A DNA stretch of 59,658 bases, taken from positions 1 to 59,658 of the forward strand of contig QIAU01000142.1 of NCBI GenBank assembly GCA_003225055.1, read 5' to 3'. The stretch is from Acidobacteriota bacterium. GTDB lineage: Bacteria; Acidobacteriota; Terriglobia; Terriglobales; Acidobacteriaceae. The notes below the pieces were generated by a model, which was given only the letters and a program-made list of their open reading frames with translations, was not told where the DNA came from and did not search any database. A program made the translations under genes and the position numbers. Every line of letters begins with the position of its first letter. Position 1 is the first letter of the stretch. Below, in pieces: positions 51,540-59,484 of this stretch.

Positions 51540-52426
51540 GCCGCCCAGGTTATCCGGAGGAGGCTCAAAACCGCGTCCGGCAGTCGAGGCCGGATTCTTC
51601 GGGACCTGTCGGCCCCTCCGAAGCAGGTTGTGATCGAGGCCTTTAAGACAAGGTGCTTTCCACGAGTTCGAGCGGCATTCGCGTGTGGGCATGGTCCACG
51701 GAAGGTGGATTCCCTGAAACGCGTTGAAGAACTGTGTAAGGCAGGCGCTCGCTGGATCACCCTCAAGACAGGGGCTTACCGGCCGGTCGACCTAAGCTTG
51801 CCAGCGCGGGCGGTGACGTTGGCGTCAGCTGGCCAAGCTTGATCTGCTCACTGTAGACGCAGTTGGCGGCGGCACCGCCCTGAGCCCGGGGCGCAGGATG
51901 AAAGAGGGGGCATCCCGTTGCGGCGGTATTTGGATAAGCTGGCCGCCCAGGGCGAGTACATTCCTGCGATTGCTCTGGGGGGAGGGTTCACCTTCAAAGA
52001 TCAGATCTTCAAGGGCTTCGCGCTTTGCGCGTCTTATGTCAAGCTGATGGCCGGGCACGCAGTCCGCTGGCTGCGGCGAGGGTTGCCAAGAACCTGGGCA
52101 AAGCGATCGGGGCTCAGATCTGCCCATCTTGGTCGAGCGTTTCGGAACGACGGTGGATGAGATCTTTGTGACCTCGACCGAGTTGCGGGAAAAGTAAGGC
52201 GATCGCCTCAACAAGCTTCCGCTAGGCGCGATCAGCTTCTACACTTACTACCAGCGCGTGGCGCAGGGCCTGCGGCAGTTGATGGCCGGAGCGCGGAAGG
52301 TTTTCGACTAAATACATTGACCGAACGGATATCGCGGCGTTGACGGCAGAGGCGCACCGCATCAGGGATATCGAATTGGTCAACGATGTTGCCAGGGACG
52401 AAGCCCAAGCAATCCTGGCTCAGTAG
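51540..52426 (+). pseudogene. FMN-binding glutamate synthase-like protein, multiply frameshifted
   Basis: Several plus-strand frames in turn spell one protein: KQVVIEAFKTRCF, VDSLKRVEELCKAGARWITL (SLKTG-type FMN loop), VDAVGGGTALSPG (Gly-rich FMN motif), LRRYLDKLAAQGEYIPAIAL, GGGFTFKDQIFKGFALCASY, VERFGTTVDEIFVTSTELRE, KLPLGAISFYTYYQRVAQGL and IDRTDIAALTAEAHRI, ending at TAG 52424. At least four frame changes and one TAA replacing a Tyr codon (REK*GDRLNKL at about 52195) break it. The family reading is from GxxxGGGT and the GG(G/A)F.(F/R).D blocks. The cluster of indels argues for true decay. Confidence 0.8.
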
Positions 52427-52629
52427 TTCCCTATAATAGAATTGCCCCGCTAGTCACGGCGGGTGGACTTAAACCAGGACCCCGCCCTTCGATCTATTTT
52501 TTAAGTTCCAGAACGGGAGGGTTGAATTGTTAAGTCGTCACTGCTAAGGTATCGCGCATCGGAAGAATCAAGAGTCATGAGATCGATTTGAAGACTTAAA
52601 GTTTGAAAACCCACCTGACGAGGTGTGCC

Positions 52630-52935
52630 ATGAACGACAGCGTCTTCTTTGGTACCTTCGATCCACTTTGCGTAGATGCTCCGGATGTATGCAACCTGTG
52701 CATCGCCGAACCGCCCATGTACGAATTTGAGAGTTGCCTGGAAGGAGAAAAAGGCCGTCAAGTTCAAAAAGGTTTCTGCTGTGCCTCGTGTGCACGCACA
52801 CTATTGAAGAACCTGGAGGGTAAAGAAGCTAAGGAATGGGCCGAAGAGGAGGCTGAGTTGGAAGCCGAGCATGTGGACGTAACCGAATATCAGAAACGCC
52901 GGCTGGCCACGTTTGGTGATCTGAGAGGGCCGTAA
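52630..52935 (+). CDS. Small Cys-rich, probably zinc-binding protein (101 aa)
   Basis: Start ATG 52630 with GAGGTG upstream; TTG 52603 is unlikely. Cys pairs in VCNLCIAEPP and GFCCASCARTL are spaced like a zinc knuckle or treble clef. The C-terminal half is an acidic helix (KEAKEWAEEEAELEAEHVDV). No family recognised. The high Glu content and length suggest a cytoplasmic regulator or adaptor. A heptad hairpin follows its stop. Confidence 0.72.
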   Translation: MNDSVFFGTFDPLCVDAPDVCNLCIAEPPMYEFESCLEGEKGRQVQKGFCCASCARTLLKNLEGKEAKEWAEEEAELEAEHVDVTEYQKRRLATFGDLRGP

Positions 52936-52941
52936 GAAGAA

Positions 52942-53002
52942 AGTTCCCAGTTCTCGGTTCTCAGCCTGTTGGACTGAGAACGGGGAACGGAGAACTGACA
53001 GC
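52942..53002. terminator. Heptad-repeat hairpin between convergent genes
   Basis: Units AGTTCCC/AGTTCTC/GGTTCTC/AGCCTGT on the left (52942-52969) face ACTGAGAACGGGGAACGGAG and AGAACTGAC on the right (52972-53000). Arms of 23 nt match at 19 positions, with a perfect inner stem GTTCTCAG/CTGAGAAC. It separates the Cys-rich gene from the convergent kelch gene and is a likely bidirectional terminator. Confidence 0.75.
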
Positions 53003-53034
53003 TATTAAGAGGCGGGCTATGTCGGACCGCCCTC

Positions 53035-54090
53035 TTATTTTTTCTCTTTGAGCGGCATGACTGCGACTCGCGCTGTCACCTTCTGCCCAGCTTCCATTCC
53101 CCCGATTCTGACCAGACCGTCGGAGGTGACCAGCAGGCCACGATTGTCCAACGTTGGATTCGGGGTTTTGTCGTTGACGACCTCCCATTTGCTGGTGCGC
53201 AGGTTCCAGGCGAAGGTCACCGGAGACGGTTGGGCGGCGTGGCCGTCGGAGCCAAGCCCCTGGTAGTCGTGCAATTCCTCAGCACCACCGGAAAAATATA
53301 TTTTCTGATCGTGTTCGGACCCGCCCGCTGCCATGCGATAGCGGGGCTTGCCGGGATGAGTGGCGATCTTCGTCCACTGGATCTTGGTGGGGTCGTGATG
53401 GTCGATCTTTCCCCTCCAGCACTCCCCGGAAAGCAGGTATTGCGGGTTGTCGGCGGACGTGCTCTTGAGCGCGCCGTCAGCGTAGATAATGGTGTCGCCA
53501 ACTATTGACCCCGCGTGGCCGAAAACTGGCGGGCCGGCAAGGGGCGTAGCTTGTTTCCAGACATTCTTCTCACTGTCATATAGCTGGACACTCTTGACCG
53601 CCTGAGTCTGTGACCAGCCGCTGATCGCATAGATGTAGCGGTCGTGGTAAACACCGATCACGGAGTTGTCCAGCGGGACTGGCATGTCGGTGCCGCGGTA
53701 CCAGATGCCTCGGCTGGGAAGCAGAACTTCCACGCTGTGCACAGATGTTTCCTCTCCCCGGGAATCGACGGTGTATCCGCCGAGCAAGTAGATGACGCCC
53801 TTCACGGTTGCGGCCGAGGCAGCAAGGCGTCCGGCCGGGCCCGGAACCGGACGTATCTCGCTCCATTTGCCTGTCTCCGTATTTAGGGCAAAGGCGCGAT
53901 TGGTGATCGCGTCCCAGGTCTTCTTCTCGCCGATCCCCATGAAGGAATAGAGAAAGAGACGCTTATCAACCTTCGCGGCGGCCACTACATTGTTGGAGAT
54001 TGAGAGTGGCAGCCTGTCCCATTTGTGCTCGGCCGCAGGCAGGGCGAGAGAAAAAAGTATCAGAAACATTAGCGCGGATGTTTTCTTCAT
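53035..54090 (-). CDS. Secreted kelch-repeat protein
   Basis: 351 residues. Signal peptide KKTSALMFLILFSLALPAAE. Kelch blades are seen as repeats of GG/SG followed by a spaced Trp: AAAKVDKRLFLYSFMGIGE, AASAATVKGVIYLLGGYTVD, GVYHDRYIYAISGWSQTQAV and GSIVGDTIIYADGALKS, predicting a six- or seven-bladed propeller. It resembles N-acetylneuraminate epimerase-type kelch proteins, but without a sialic-acid locus this label is not safe. Its ATG overlaps the stop of the upstream gene by one base (TGATG), so they are coupled. Confidence 0.82.
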   Translation of the reverse strand: MKKTSALMFLILFSLALPAAEHKWDRLPLSISNNVVAAAKVDKRLFLYSFMGIGEKKTWDAITNRAFALNTETGKWSEIRPVPGPAGRLAASAATVKGVIYLLGGYTVDSRGEETSVHSVEVLLPSRGIWYRGTDMPVPLDNSVIGVYHDRYIYAISGWSQTQAVKSVQLYDSEKNVWKQATPLAGPPVFGHAGSIVGDTIIYADGALKSTSADNPQYLLSGECWRGKIDHHDPTKIQWTKIATHPGKPRYRMAAGGSEHDQKIYFSGGAEELHDYQGLGSDGHAAQPSPVTFAWNLRTSKWEVVNDKTPNPTLDNRGLLVTSDGLVRIGGMEAGQKVTARVAVMPLKEKK

Positions 54091-54995
54091 CAGTTCTTTG
54101 GAAGAGAGTCCATCGGGGATTCCGGTGGGGGTGCGGTTTCAACAACAGGGGCAGCTGCAGGTACAGCAAGCGCACGGCGCTGATACCAGGCCATTTCGGA
54201 AGCGCGCTGCCAAAGACGAGTGCCGATCCACCCCAGCAGCACAAGTTCGCATACTAGAAAAGATAATCCCGAGTGCTGGCCGGGAATCTGCGTCCATAGC
54301 CACACGCCCAGGGCCAAGCCGACCCACGCCCGGAGGCTGATGCGGAGATACAGCCAGAACAGAAGGCCGAAGTTGGAGGAGGTGAGGCGGAACGCCTGCG
54401 CCGCCGGGCGGCGCATGACCCATTCATCTTCGACTGCCGTCCGGACTTGCGCCATATCGAACCAGAGGCAGGGGGACATCAAGACGAACGTTGTCGGCAA
54501 AAGCGCGCCGAACCTCAACCAGTAGCCCGTCTTTTCTGGACCACCTCTGTCCAAAACCACCCGGAGCTTGACCTGGAAGACAGTGCGATCATCAGGGTTG
54601 CCATCATCGGGCGAGATAAATTGGACCTGCGAGCTCAGATCGCCGACCACTTCCAGGGAGTTGATTTCGCTAGACGCCCGGTACTTTTCCTTCCACTCGA
54701 AAGATGGGCGGCTTCCCCGCATCTCGGTCATGAAAGTGGACTTCGGTTGAAAGGCATTCTGATAAAGGGGAAAGGGGAATGTGTTCTGGGATTTTCCGGT
54801 CAGGTTGCGATAGGTGAGCGTTTCGAAGCCGTCGATGGTGTGGTGCCGGGTATCAACGCGGGCGTCGATGTCATGGGCAACCAGACGTTCGGACAGAGGC
54901 TTGTCAGAGTTTGTGGCGCCGAGGGGAATAGAAGATTGATGACTGGCTGAGAGCGCGAGGCACAGTACAGGCGAAACCGGCGACCAGCTGGGCAT
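54090..54995 (-). CDS. Chimeric protein: M1-peptidase-like N-domain joined to a membrane segment
   Basis: 301 residues. Residues about 30-165 read like the N-terminal beta-domain of acidobacterial M1-type aminopeptidases (VAHDIDARVDTRHHTIDGFE, LTYRNLTGKSQNTFPFPLYQ, NAFQPKSTFMTEMRG, VQFISPDDGNPDDRTVFQVK). The HExxH catalytic domain that should follow is absent. Instead the text turns at about 168 into TGYWLRFGALLPTTFVLMSP and two or three hydrophobic helices (about 225-280). This looks like an internal deletion that joined two genes in frame. The downstream kelch gene is coupled by TGATG. It may be expressed but probably has no peptidase activity. Confidence 0.55.
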   Translation of the reverse strand: MPSWSPVSPVLCLALSASHQSSIPLGATNSDKPLSERLVAHDIDARVDTRHHTIDGFETLTYRNLTGKSQNTFPFPLYQNAFQPKSTFMTEMRGSRPSFEWKEKYRASSEINSLEVVGDLSSQVQFISPDDGNPDDRTVFQVKLRVVLDRGGPEKTGYWLRFGALLPTTFVLMSPCLWFDMAQVRTAVEDEWVMRRPAAQAFRLTSSNFGLLFWLYLRISLRAWVGLALGVWLWTQIPGQHSGLSFLVCELVLLGWIGTRLWQRASEMAWYQRRALAVPAAAPVVETAPPPESPMDSLPKN

Positions 54996-55096
54996 GAGGG
55001 CATTCTCGGCGCGAGGTAAGGAGGAAGCTTACACCGTCGGGGTGGAATTGGGAAAGTTCGCGGGCAAGAGGGGCAAGAGGGCCCGCGGCATACCGG

Positions 55097-55522
55097 TCAG
55101 AACCAGGTTTTGCTCCGGTATTCGCGGTAGGCGTCGCCGAATTTCTGTTCGAGAACCCGGGCTTCCTGATGAGCGCGCATTATCTGGATCGGTAGCAAGA
55201 CTAGCAGCAGGAGAAGAAGATATGGCTTTTGCAGTGCCAGGAGAAAACCGAAGACCAGCAGGAAGCTGAACACGTACATAGGGTTGCGGATTTTCAAGTA
55301 GAGACCGGTGGTGACTAATTTCCGGGCCTGCGGCGTCACTGAGAACGAACGTCCAAGGTGAAAACGCGCGATGAAAAGCAAGATGAAAGAGGGCAGGGCG
55401 ACGATGAGGCCTACGACTCGTAGCGTAGTCCACGGACCAATGTAAACGATGATGAACAGGAGCAGCGCGAGAGCCGCCGAAAGCTGCAGGGTGCAGAGGA
55501 TTCGGAATTTCAGCTTATCCAA
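55097..55522 (-). CDS. Isoprenylcysteine carboxyl methyltransferase-family membrane protein
   Basis: 141 residues from TTG 55522 (GGTGGG upstream; a longer frame starts inside the DinB gene). Hydrophobic helices at the N-terminus, then the ICMT/PEMT signature RNPMYVFSFLLVFGFLLALQ ... EARVLEQKFGDAYREYRSKTWF, where the RxP(M/Y) and E...FG..Y..Y motifs bind S-adenosylmethionine. Substrate unknown; in bacteria some members methylate lipids or act on phospholipid heads. It begins 2 nt after the DinB-gene stop and shares its transcript. Confidence 0.85.
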   Translation of the reverse strand: MDKLKFRILCTLQLSAALALLLFIIVYIGPWTTLRVVGLIVALPSFILLFIARFHLGRSFSVTPQARKLVTTGLYLKIRNPMYVFSFLLVFGFLLALQKPYLLLLLLVLLPIQIMRAHQEARVLEQKFGDAYREYRSKTWF

Positions 55523-55523
55523 T

Positions 55524-55994
55524 CTAGCCCACCAATTTTTGCCTGACACCGTGAATGAAGTCAGTGTAGGCGGGAGTATAACCGGCGGCGCGCATGTCGG
55601 CGGCAATTTGGCCGCGGTGATAGGCAGAGTGCATCACCACGTGCACGAGGATGTCCTCGACTGAACTCGTCCAGCGTTCCCCTTTACTATTGGTGTATGT
55701 CGCTGGACGGGAGAGTTGTTCTAGCGTTAAGTTGTCGAGGTAGCCCGACCAGACTTGGGAAAGCCGGCCGGCGTATTCTTCGCAATGTGACAAGTCCAGA
55801 TCCGGCCAAACCGCGAGAGGAGACTTTCCGCCTTCGATTCGAGAGAACCAGACACATTCTGTCCCGAGTACATGGGCGATTAATTTCAGCGATCGCGGGA
55901 GTGGGTTTGAGGCTGCCTTGAATGAGGCAAGAACTTCGCGGTTGGCCCATTGGTCATAGCGAAACAGGCGCCGAAGATGATCGAGCATGGTCAT
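55524..55994 (-). CDS. DinB-family protein
   Basis: 156 residues from ATG 55994 (GGGAGA upstream). Four-helix DinB/YfiT fold: MLDHLRRLFRYDQWANREVL, AHVLGTECVWFSRIEGG (first metal His), and VVMHSAYHRGQIAADMRAAG (two more His), giving the His3 metal site. Family members include thiol S-transferases using bacillithiol or mycothiol. The particular substrate is unknown. It is followed closely by the ICMT-like gene. Confidence 0.9.
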   Translation of the reverse strand: MTMLDHLRRLFRYDQWANREVLASFKAASNPLPRSLKLIAHVLGTECVWFSRIEGGKSPLAVWPDLDLSHCEEYAGRLSQVWSGYLDNLTLEQLSRPATYTNSKGERWTSSVEDILVHVVMHSAYHRGQIAADMRAAGYTPAYTDFIHGVRQKLVG

Positions 55995-56169
55995 GATTTG
56001 TTCTCCCAAGGAAAACCCATAATTGGCGTTGGCACAATCGCGCTGCGCCGTCCTTCCTTGGTTACGTTATACAATTTCTCCCCAAGAGGCGTAGAGCTGG
56101 TTTATGAATGTATCCGGCGGGTTGCGAGAGACCTTGGCGACGAAAGCCGCCGGTTTTAGCGACCTCATG

Positions 56170-56189
56170 GGCACGGCTGAAGCCGTGCC
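56170..56189. repeat. REP-like hairpin
   Basis: GGCACGGCT-GA-AGCCGTGCC is a perfect 9-bp stem with a 2-nt centre. It lies 58 nt upstream of the lipoprotein start. Same style as hairpins at 26951 and 58932. Confidence 0.75.
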
Positions 56190-56247
56190 TCCCCCAAAAC
56201 TCCTTTTGAAACCAGTTCTAGGTGATCGACGTCCGTGGAGGCATTCG

Positions 56248-56598
56248 GTGTTCATACTACGAAATAGAATTTTGCAAGCCTCGTTGCTTGCGGCTGCGAT
56301 TCTCTGGCTGACGGGATGTCCTCCTCGCGCCTCGATTGCCGAAATCAATCGCGATCGCGGGCGTTATCTGGGCAAAGAATTGACCATAGCCGGACGCGTC
56401 TCTGACTCTTTCGGAGCACTCAGCACGGGCGTCTTTCAAGTGGACGACGGCACCGGAACGATGTGGGTGTACAGCCAGAACTACGGCGTACCAAGTAACG
56501 GAGCCAAAGTGTCGGTTACGGGCAAGCTTGAGCAGGGATTCAATTTTGGCGGGCGCACGTTTGCCGCGATCCTGCGCGAAACGCAGGCTCGGCATTGA
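56248..56598 (+). CDS. OB-fold lipoprotein (BOF-like)
   Basis: 116 residues from GTG 56248, chosen for GTGGAGG 6 nt before it and because a signal with lipobox (LWLTGC) follows. The mature part is a small OB-fold: IAEINRDRGRYLGKELTIAG, RVSDSFGALSTGVFQVDDGT, GTMWVYSQNYGVPSNGAKVS and VTGKLEQGFNFGGRTFAAIL. Similar domains bind nucleic acids or small ligands, and in periplasmic BOF proteins, envelope components. Upstream of it lies a REP-like hairpin that would be in the 5' leader. Confidence 0.8.
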   Translation: MFILRNRILQASLLAAAILWLTGCPPRASIAEINRDRGRYLGKELTIAGRVSDSFGALSTGVFQVDDGTGTMWVYSQNYGVPSNGAKVSVTGKLEQGFNFGGRTFAAILRETQARH

Positions 56599-56626
56599 TG
56601 GTGGCCTGTTCTGGCCTTACGGGATC

Positions 56627-58642
56627 TCAGCGGGCCTGGGTAATCGCTCGCCGGTATTCGTCTGCCGTCGTGCGATAGCAAGGCAACAGACTGTTTCGAT
56701 CGGCGGTGGAAGGCACGGGTGGTGTCGCCGGGGACTGCGCTCCTGAGGGATCCTGGTCCGGCCAGGTCATTTGCATCAGGCTTTCGTCACAAGACTCGTC
56801 CCGCGTGACGCGAAGCTTGTAAACTTTGGCTTTCTTGTCCTGGACATACTCGGAAAGCCGCTTCTGATAAGGAAGAAATTTATAAACCAGCTTGATGAGC
56901 TGGAACTCACCTTTTCGCAGCCGCCTTTCGGCGAGATAGACCTCGTAGTTGGAAAAATAGGAAGAACCCGGCAAGGCCAAGGGGACGCCAATCAGGCGGA
57001 GCGGCACATCTTCGCTAGGCGGGGCGGCAGGCGTTTCGACTGTAGGTGGAACCGACGGCGGAGGGTTAGGTGGAATGTCCATGGGGGGCAGGGAAACGCC
57101 CGCCAGAGAGTTTTTTGCGCTCAGAACTGGTGAAGGAGAAGCCGCGGTTGGTGCGCCGAGTCCGGCCGATGCCATGCCCCCATTCCCTCGAGAATCGCCC
57201 AGTCCCTGAACGGACGGAGGCGGCGGAATAACGGATGAACCAGCGCCGGACAACGTGCCCGCGCGTCCGCTTCCGCCAGAACCGCCTGCCGACTGAACCG
57301 TTGGAGGAGGCGGCACCACCTGGGAACCGGCGCCGGCTAGCGAACTTATGCGTCCGGTTCCCGCAGCACTACCCATCCCCCGACCTGACGGGGGCGGTGG
57401 CACAATCTGTGCACCTGCGCCGGACAGCGAGCCTGCCCGTCGACCTCCACTCGAATTTCCCATACCCTCGACAGATGGAGGAGGAGGCACGATCTCGGAA
57501 CCTGTACCGGAGAGTGAGCCTACACGTCGGCCGCTGGCGGAATTGCCCACACCGTCAAACGACGGAGGCGGTGGCACAACCTGTGAACCGGTGCCGGACA
57601 CCGGGCCAAACCGTCGGGTGATAGCCGAGTTGCCGACGCCCTGAAACGATGGAGGGGGCGGCACAACCTGCGAGCCTGTGCCGGACAGCGAGCCTGTGCG
57701 TCGACTGGCGATGGTTCCCGAGTGGGCGAAAGATGGCGGAGGAGGTACAATCGATGCGCCCACGCCACTTACTGCCGACTGCACTCCCGAGCCTCCCCGC
57801 CCCTCATGCATGGGTAATGCCGGTGGCGGAGTGACGACCTCGGATTGAGCCCCGTCCAGGTCCCCAAACTTGCGCATCGAGCCCTGTACGGTGGGGGGCG
57901 GAGCGACCACGCCTGCTCCGGGGCCACTCATCGCACGTTGTCCGTATAGTGATGGGGCGTCCGGAGGAGGAGCAACGACAGGAGCCTGGGGCAATCCCCC
58001 GCGGCGAGCGGTGGTCTGATAGACCTCAGGAGGTGGAGCCACGATCGACGTCGGGCTCCCCGGCACCGTGAGTTGAGAGCGCGCTGTAGCGGATAACGGC
58101 ATCGCGGGATCGGGCGAATTCGCGGCCGCCAGGTTGGGCGCCGACATGCCGGACTTGATATTCGGCGGCACAACGACGCTGGGTGCGCGCTCACGCGCTA
58201 CCGACCACGCCTGACGCGCCGATCCGGACGGAGCTTTCTGCCGTGCTTGAACACGTGGCGGACTGGACTTCCTGGCCGGGAAAGATTCTGAAGGCGTGTA
58301 ATACACGACGTACGAACCCTGGAAGCCGTGCCGCTGCGGAAAGGTTTGCAACTTCGGCCCTTGGTTTAAGCTCCAGACGGCCACCACAACCACTACATGC
58401 CAGAGGATTGACTCGGCAAATGATCGCCACGGAACCCCGGAATCGATAAACACATCCTGCCAGAACGGCGCCAGCCTGGACGTGGCAGGAACCCGAGGAG
58501 CTGACCGGAACAGCAAGGTATCAACCAGGTTACGGAAAAAGACGCGGTGGGCAGGCTCTACTTCCAGCAGGAGTTGGAGGCGGGGCTCGGCCGCGACGTG
58601 AGCACCTGTTTTCGAAAGTAAAAAGGCTGCGCCTTTGTCCAT
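56627..58642 (-). CDS. Large Pro-rich tandem-repeat membrane protein (671 aa)
   Basis: A cytoplasmic N-terminus (1-78), one transmembrane helix at about 79-93 (ESILWHVVVVVAVWSLN), then a periplasm-spanning region. Seven 29-residue repeats between about 275 and 480 follow the pattern GxGSxVVPPPPSxxGxGNSxxxRRxGSLS, preceded by about four degenerate copies with VAPPP or VTPPP. A conserved C-terminal domain (about 545-630: FSNYEVYLAERRLRKGEFQL, IKLVYKFLPYQKRLSEYVQD) follows. The layout resembles TonB (anchor, Pro-rich spacer, C-terminal domain) but the C-terminal domain is not the TonB fold I know. Repeat copies are near identical in DNA, so length may vary. Confidence 0.75.
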   Translation of the reverse strand: MDKGAAFLLSKTGAHVAAEPRLQLLLEVEPAHRVFFRNLVDTLLFRSAPRVPATSRLAPFWQDVFIDSGVPWRSFAESILWHVVVVVAVWSLNQGPKLQTFPQRHGFQGSYVVYYTPSESFPARKSSPPRVQARQKAPSGSARQAWSVARERAPSVVVPPNIKSGMSAPNLAAANSPDPAMPLSATARSQLTVPGSPTSIVAPPPEVYQTTARRGGLPQAPVVAPPPDAPSLYGQRAMSGPGAGVVAPPPTVQGSMRKFGDLDGAQSEVVTPPPALPMHEGRGGSGVQSAVSGVGASIVPPPPSFAHSGTIASRRTGSLSGTGSQVVPPPPSFQGVGNSAITRRFGPVSGTGSQVVPPPPSFDGVGNSASGRRVGSLSGTGSEIVPPPPSVEGMGNSSGGRRAGSLSGAGAQIVPPPPSGRGMGSAAGTGRISSLAGAGSQVVPPPPTVQSAGGSGGSGRAGTLSGAGSSVIPPPPSVQGLGDSRGNGGMASAGLGAPTAASPSPVLSAKNSLAGVSLPPMDIPPNPPPSVPPTVETPAAPPSEDVPLRLIGVPLALPGSSYFSNYEVYLAERRLRKGEFQLIKLVYKFLPYQKRLSEYVQDKKAKVYKLRVTRDESCDESLMQMTWPDQDPSGAQSPATPPVPSTADRNSLLPCYRTTADEYRRAITQAR

Positions 58643-59054
58643 GGATCTACGCCGGAAGGGGGAGAGAAAAGTGCCCTCATTATAGCCCAGACCGGCATAA
58701 ATGTGGCGAGCTCCCTGAACTTTAAATCGAACTTAAATGCCGTCCCGGAACGCGTCTCCACATCATACCTCTCATCGGGCTTTTTCCCATTCGGAATCTT
58801 AGCCTTAGCGTTACGTCGGTCGCAAGGTCCCGGTTGGCCCGCAATAAGGCATGTGATTCTAGAGACGCGGCTTGCCGCGCCTCGGCATAGTTTGCAAGGG
58901 TACGGAGAGGCGCTTTGCCTTGCCGCCCGAGGACGGGGCAAGCCCCGTCTCTGCCTTGCCGGTTGCGCCGGCTGGCGTGCTTACCGTCCACGCCCCAGCA
59001 ACCCGGTGTAGAATGACGCCCCGTGGGCTTTCCGCCCAAGCGGAATTCTGAGTT
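58643..59054. repeat. Intergenic region with two REP-like hairpins
   Basis: GCGGC-TT-GCCGC (58867-58878) and GACGGGGC-AA-GCCCCGTC (58932-58949), 60 nt apart, with flanking complementary AGAGACG (58861) and CGTCTCT (58946). No gene seen. Confidence 0.6.
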
Positions 59055-59483
59055 ATGGGGAAGACCTTTGCTCTCGTATTTTTCGTCTCGATTGCGCTCG
59101 GATTCAGTCAAGCCGAAGTTTGCCAAGGCAAGGGTCACCCGGGAGTGGCGGCTCTATATCTGGCTGAATCAACCGGCGGCTACAGCTCCGCCAAGGAATG
59201 GGCGTCGCATTTCCGCGACCTGATTCAAAAATCGCCGTCCTACTGCCTGGTCAGTCAAAAAGAAAATGCGGTTGTGATTGTGAGCATGCTAGGCACGGAT
59301 GCGGACCTTAACGGCGTCAGCACAGCCATCAGCATTGCGGTGTATAGCACGAAAGAATCGATATTTCTTGCCCACTGGCTGTATGTCTCGGGAAAAGAGT
59401 CGCTGGACTCTTCTGCCGAGAAAGCGGTTGCCGCCCTGGAGCACGAAGTAAGAGAACTCAAGAGATTGCGGCTGGTCAGGTGA
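59055..59483 (+). CDS. Small secreted protein of unknown function (142 aa)
   Basis: Signal peptide KTFALVFFVSIALGFSQA with a likely cleavage before EVCQ. The mature part has two Cys (VCQGKG and SYCLVSQK) that may form a disulfide. Text AVVIVSMLGTDADLNGVSTA ... AISIAVYSTKESIFLAHWLY has alternating strand and helix. No family recognised. Its stop codon (59481-59483) lies directly against the end of the IS605-type element; the last residues could have been affected by the insertion. Confidence 0.65.
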   Translation: MGKTFALVFFVSIALGFSQAEVCQGKGHPGVAALYLAESTGGYSSAKEWASHFRDLIQKSPSYCLVSQKENAVVIVSMLGTDADLNGVSTAISIAVYSTKESIFLAHWLYVSGKESLDSSAEKAVAALEHEVRELKRLRLVR

Positions 59484-59484
59484 C

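Noticed and set aside
52195-52197. Second candidate recoded stop (REK-stop-GDRLNKL)
   Set aside because: The stop is TAA, replaces Tyr, and the gene has several other frameshifts, so it is a pseudogene and not recoding.
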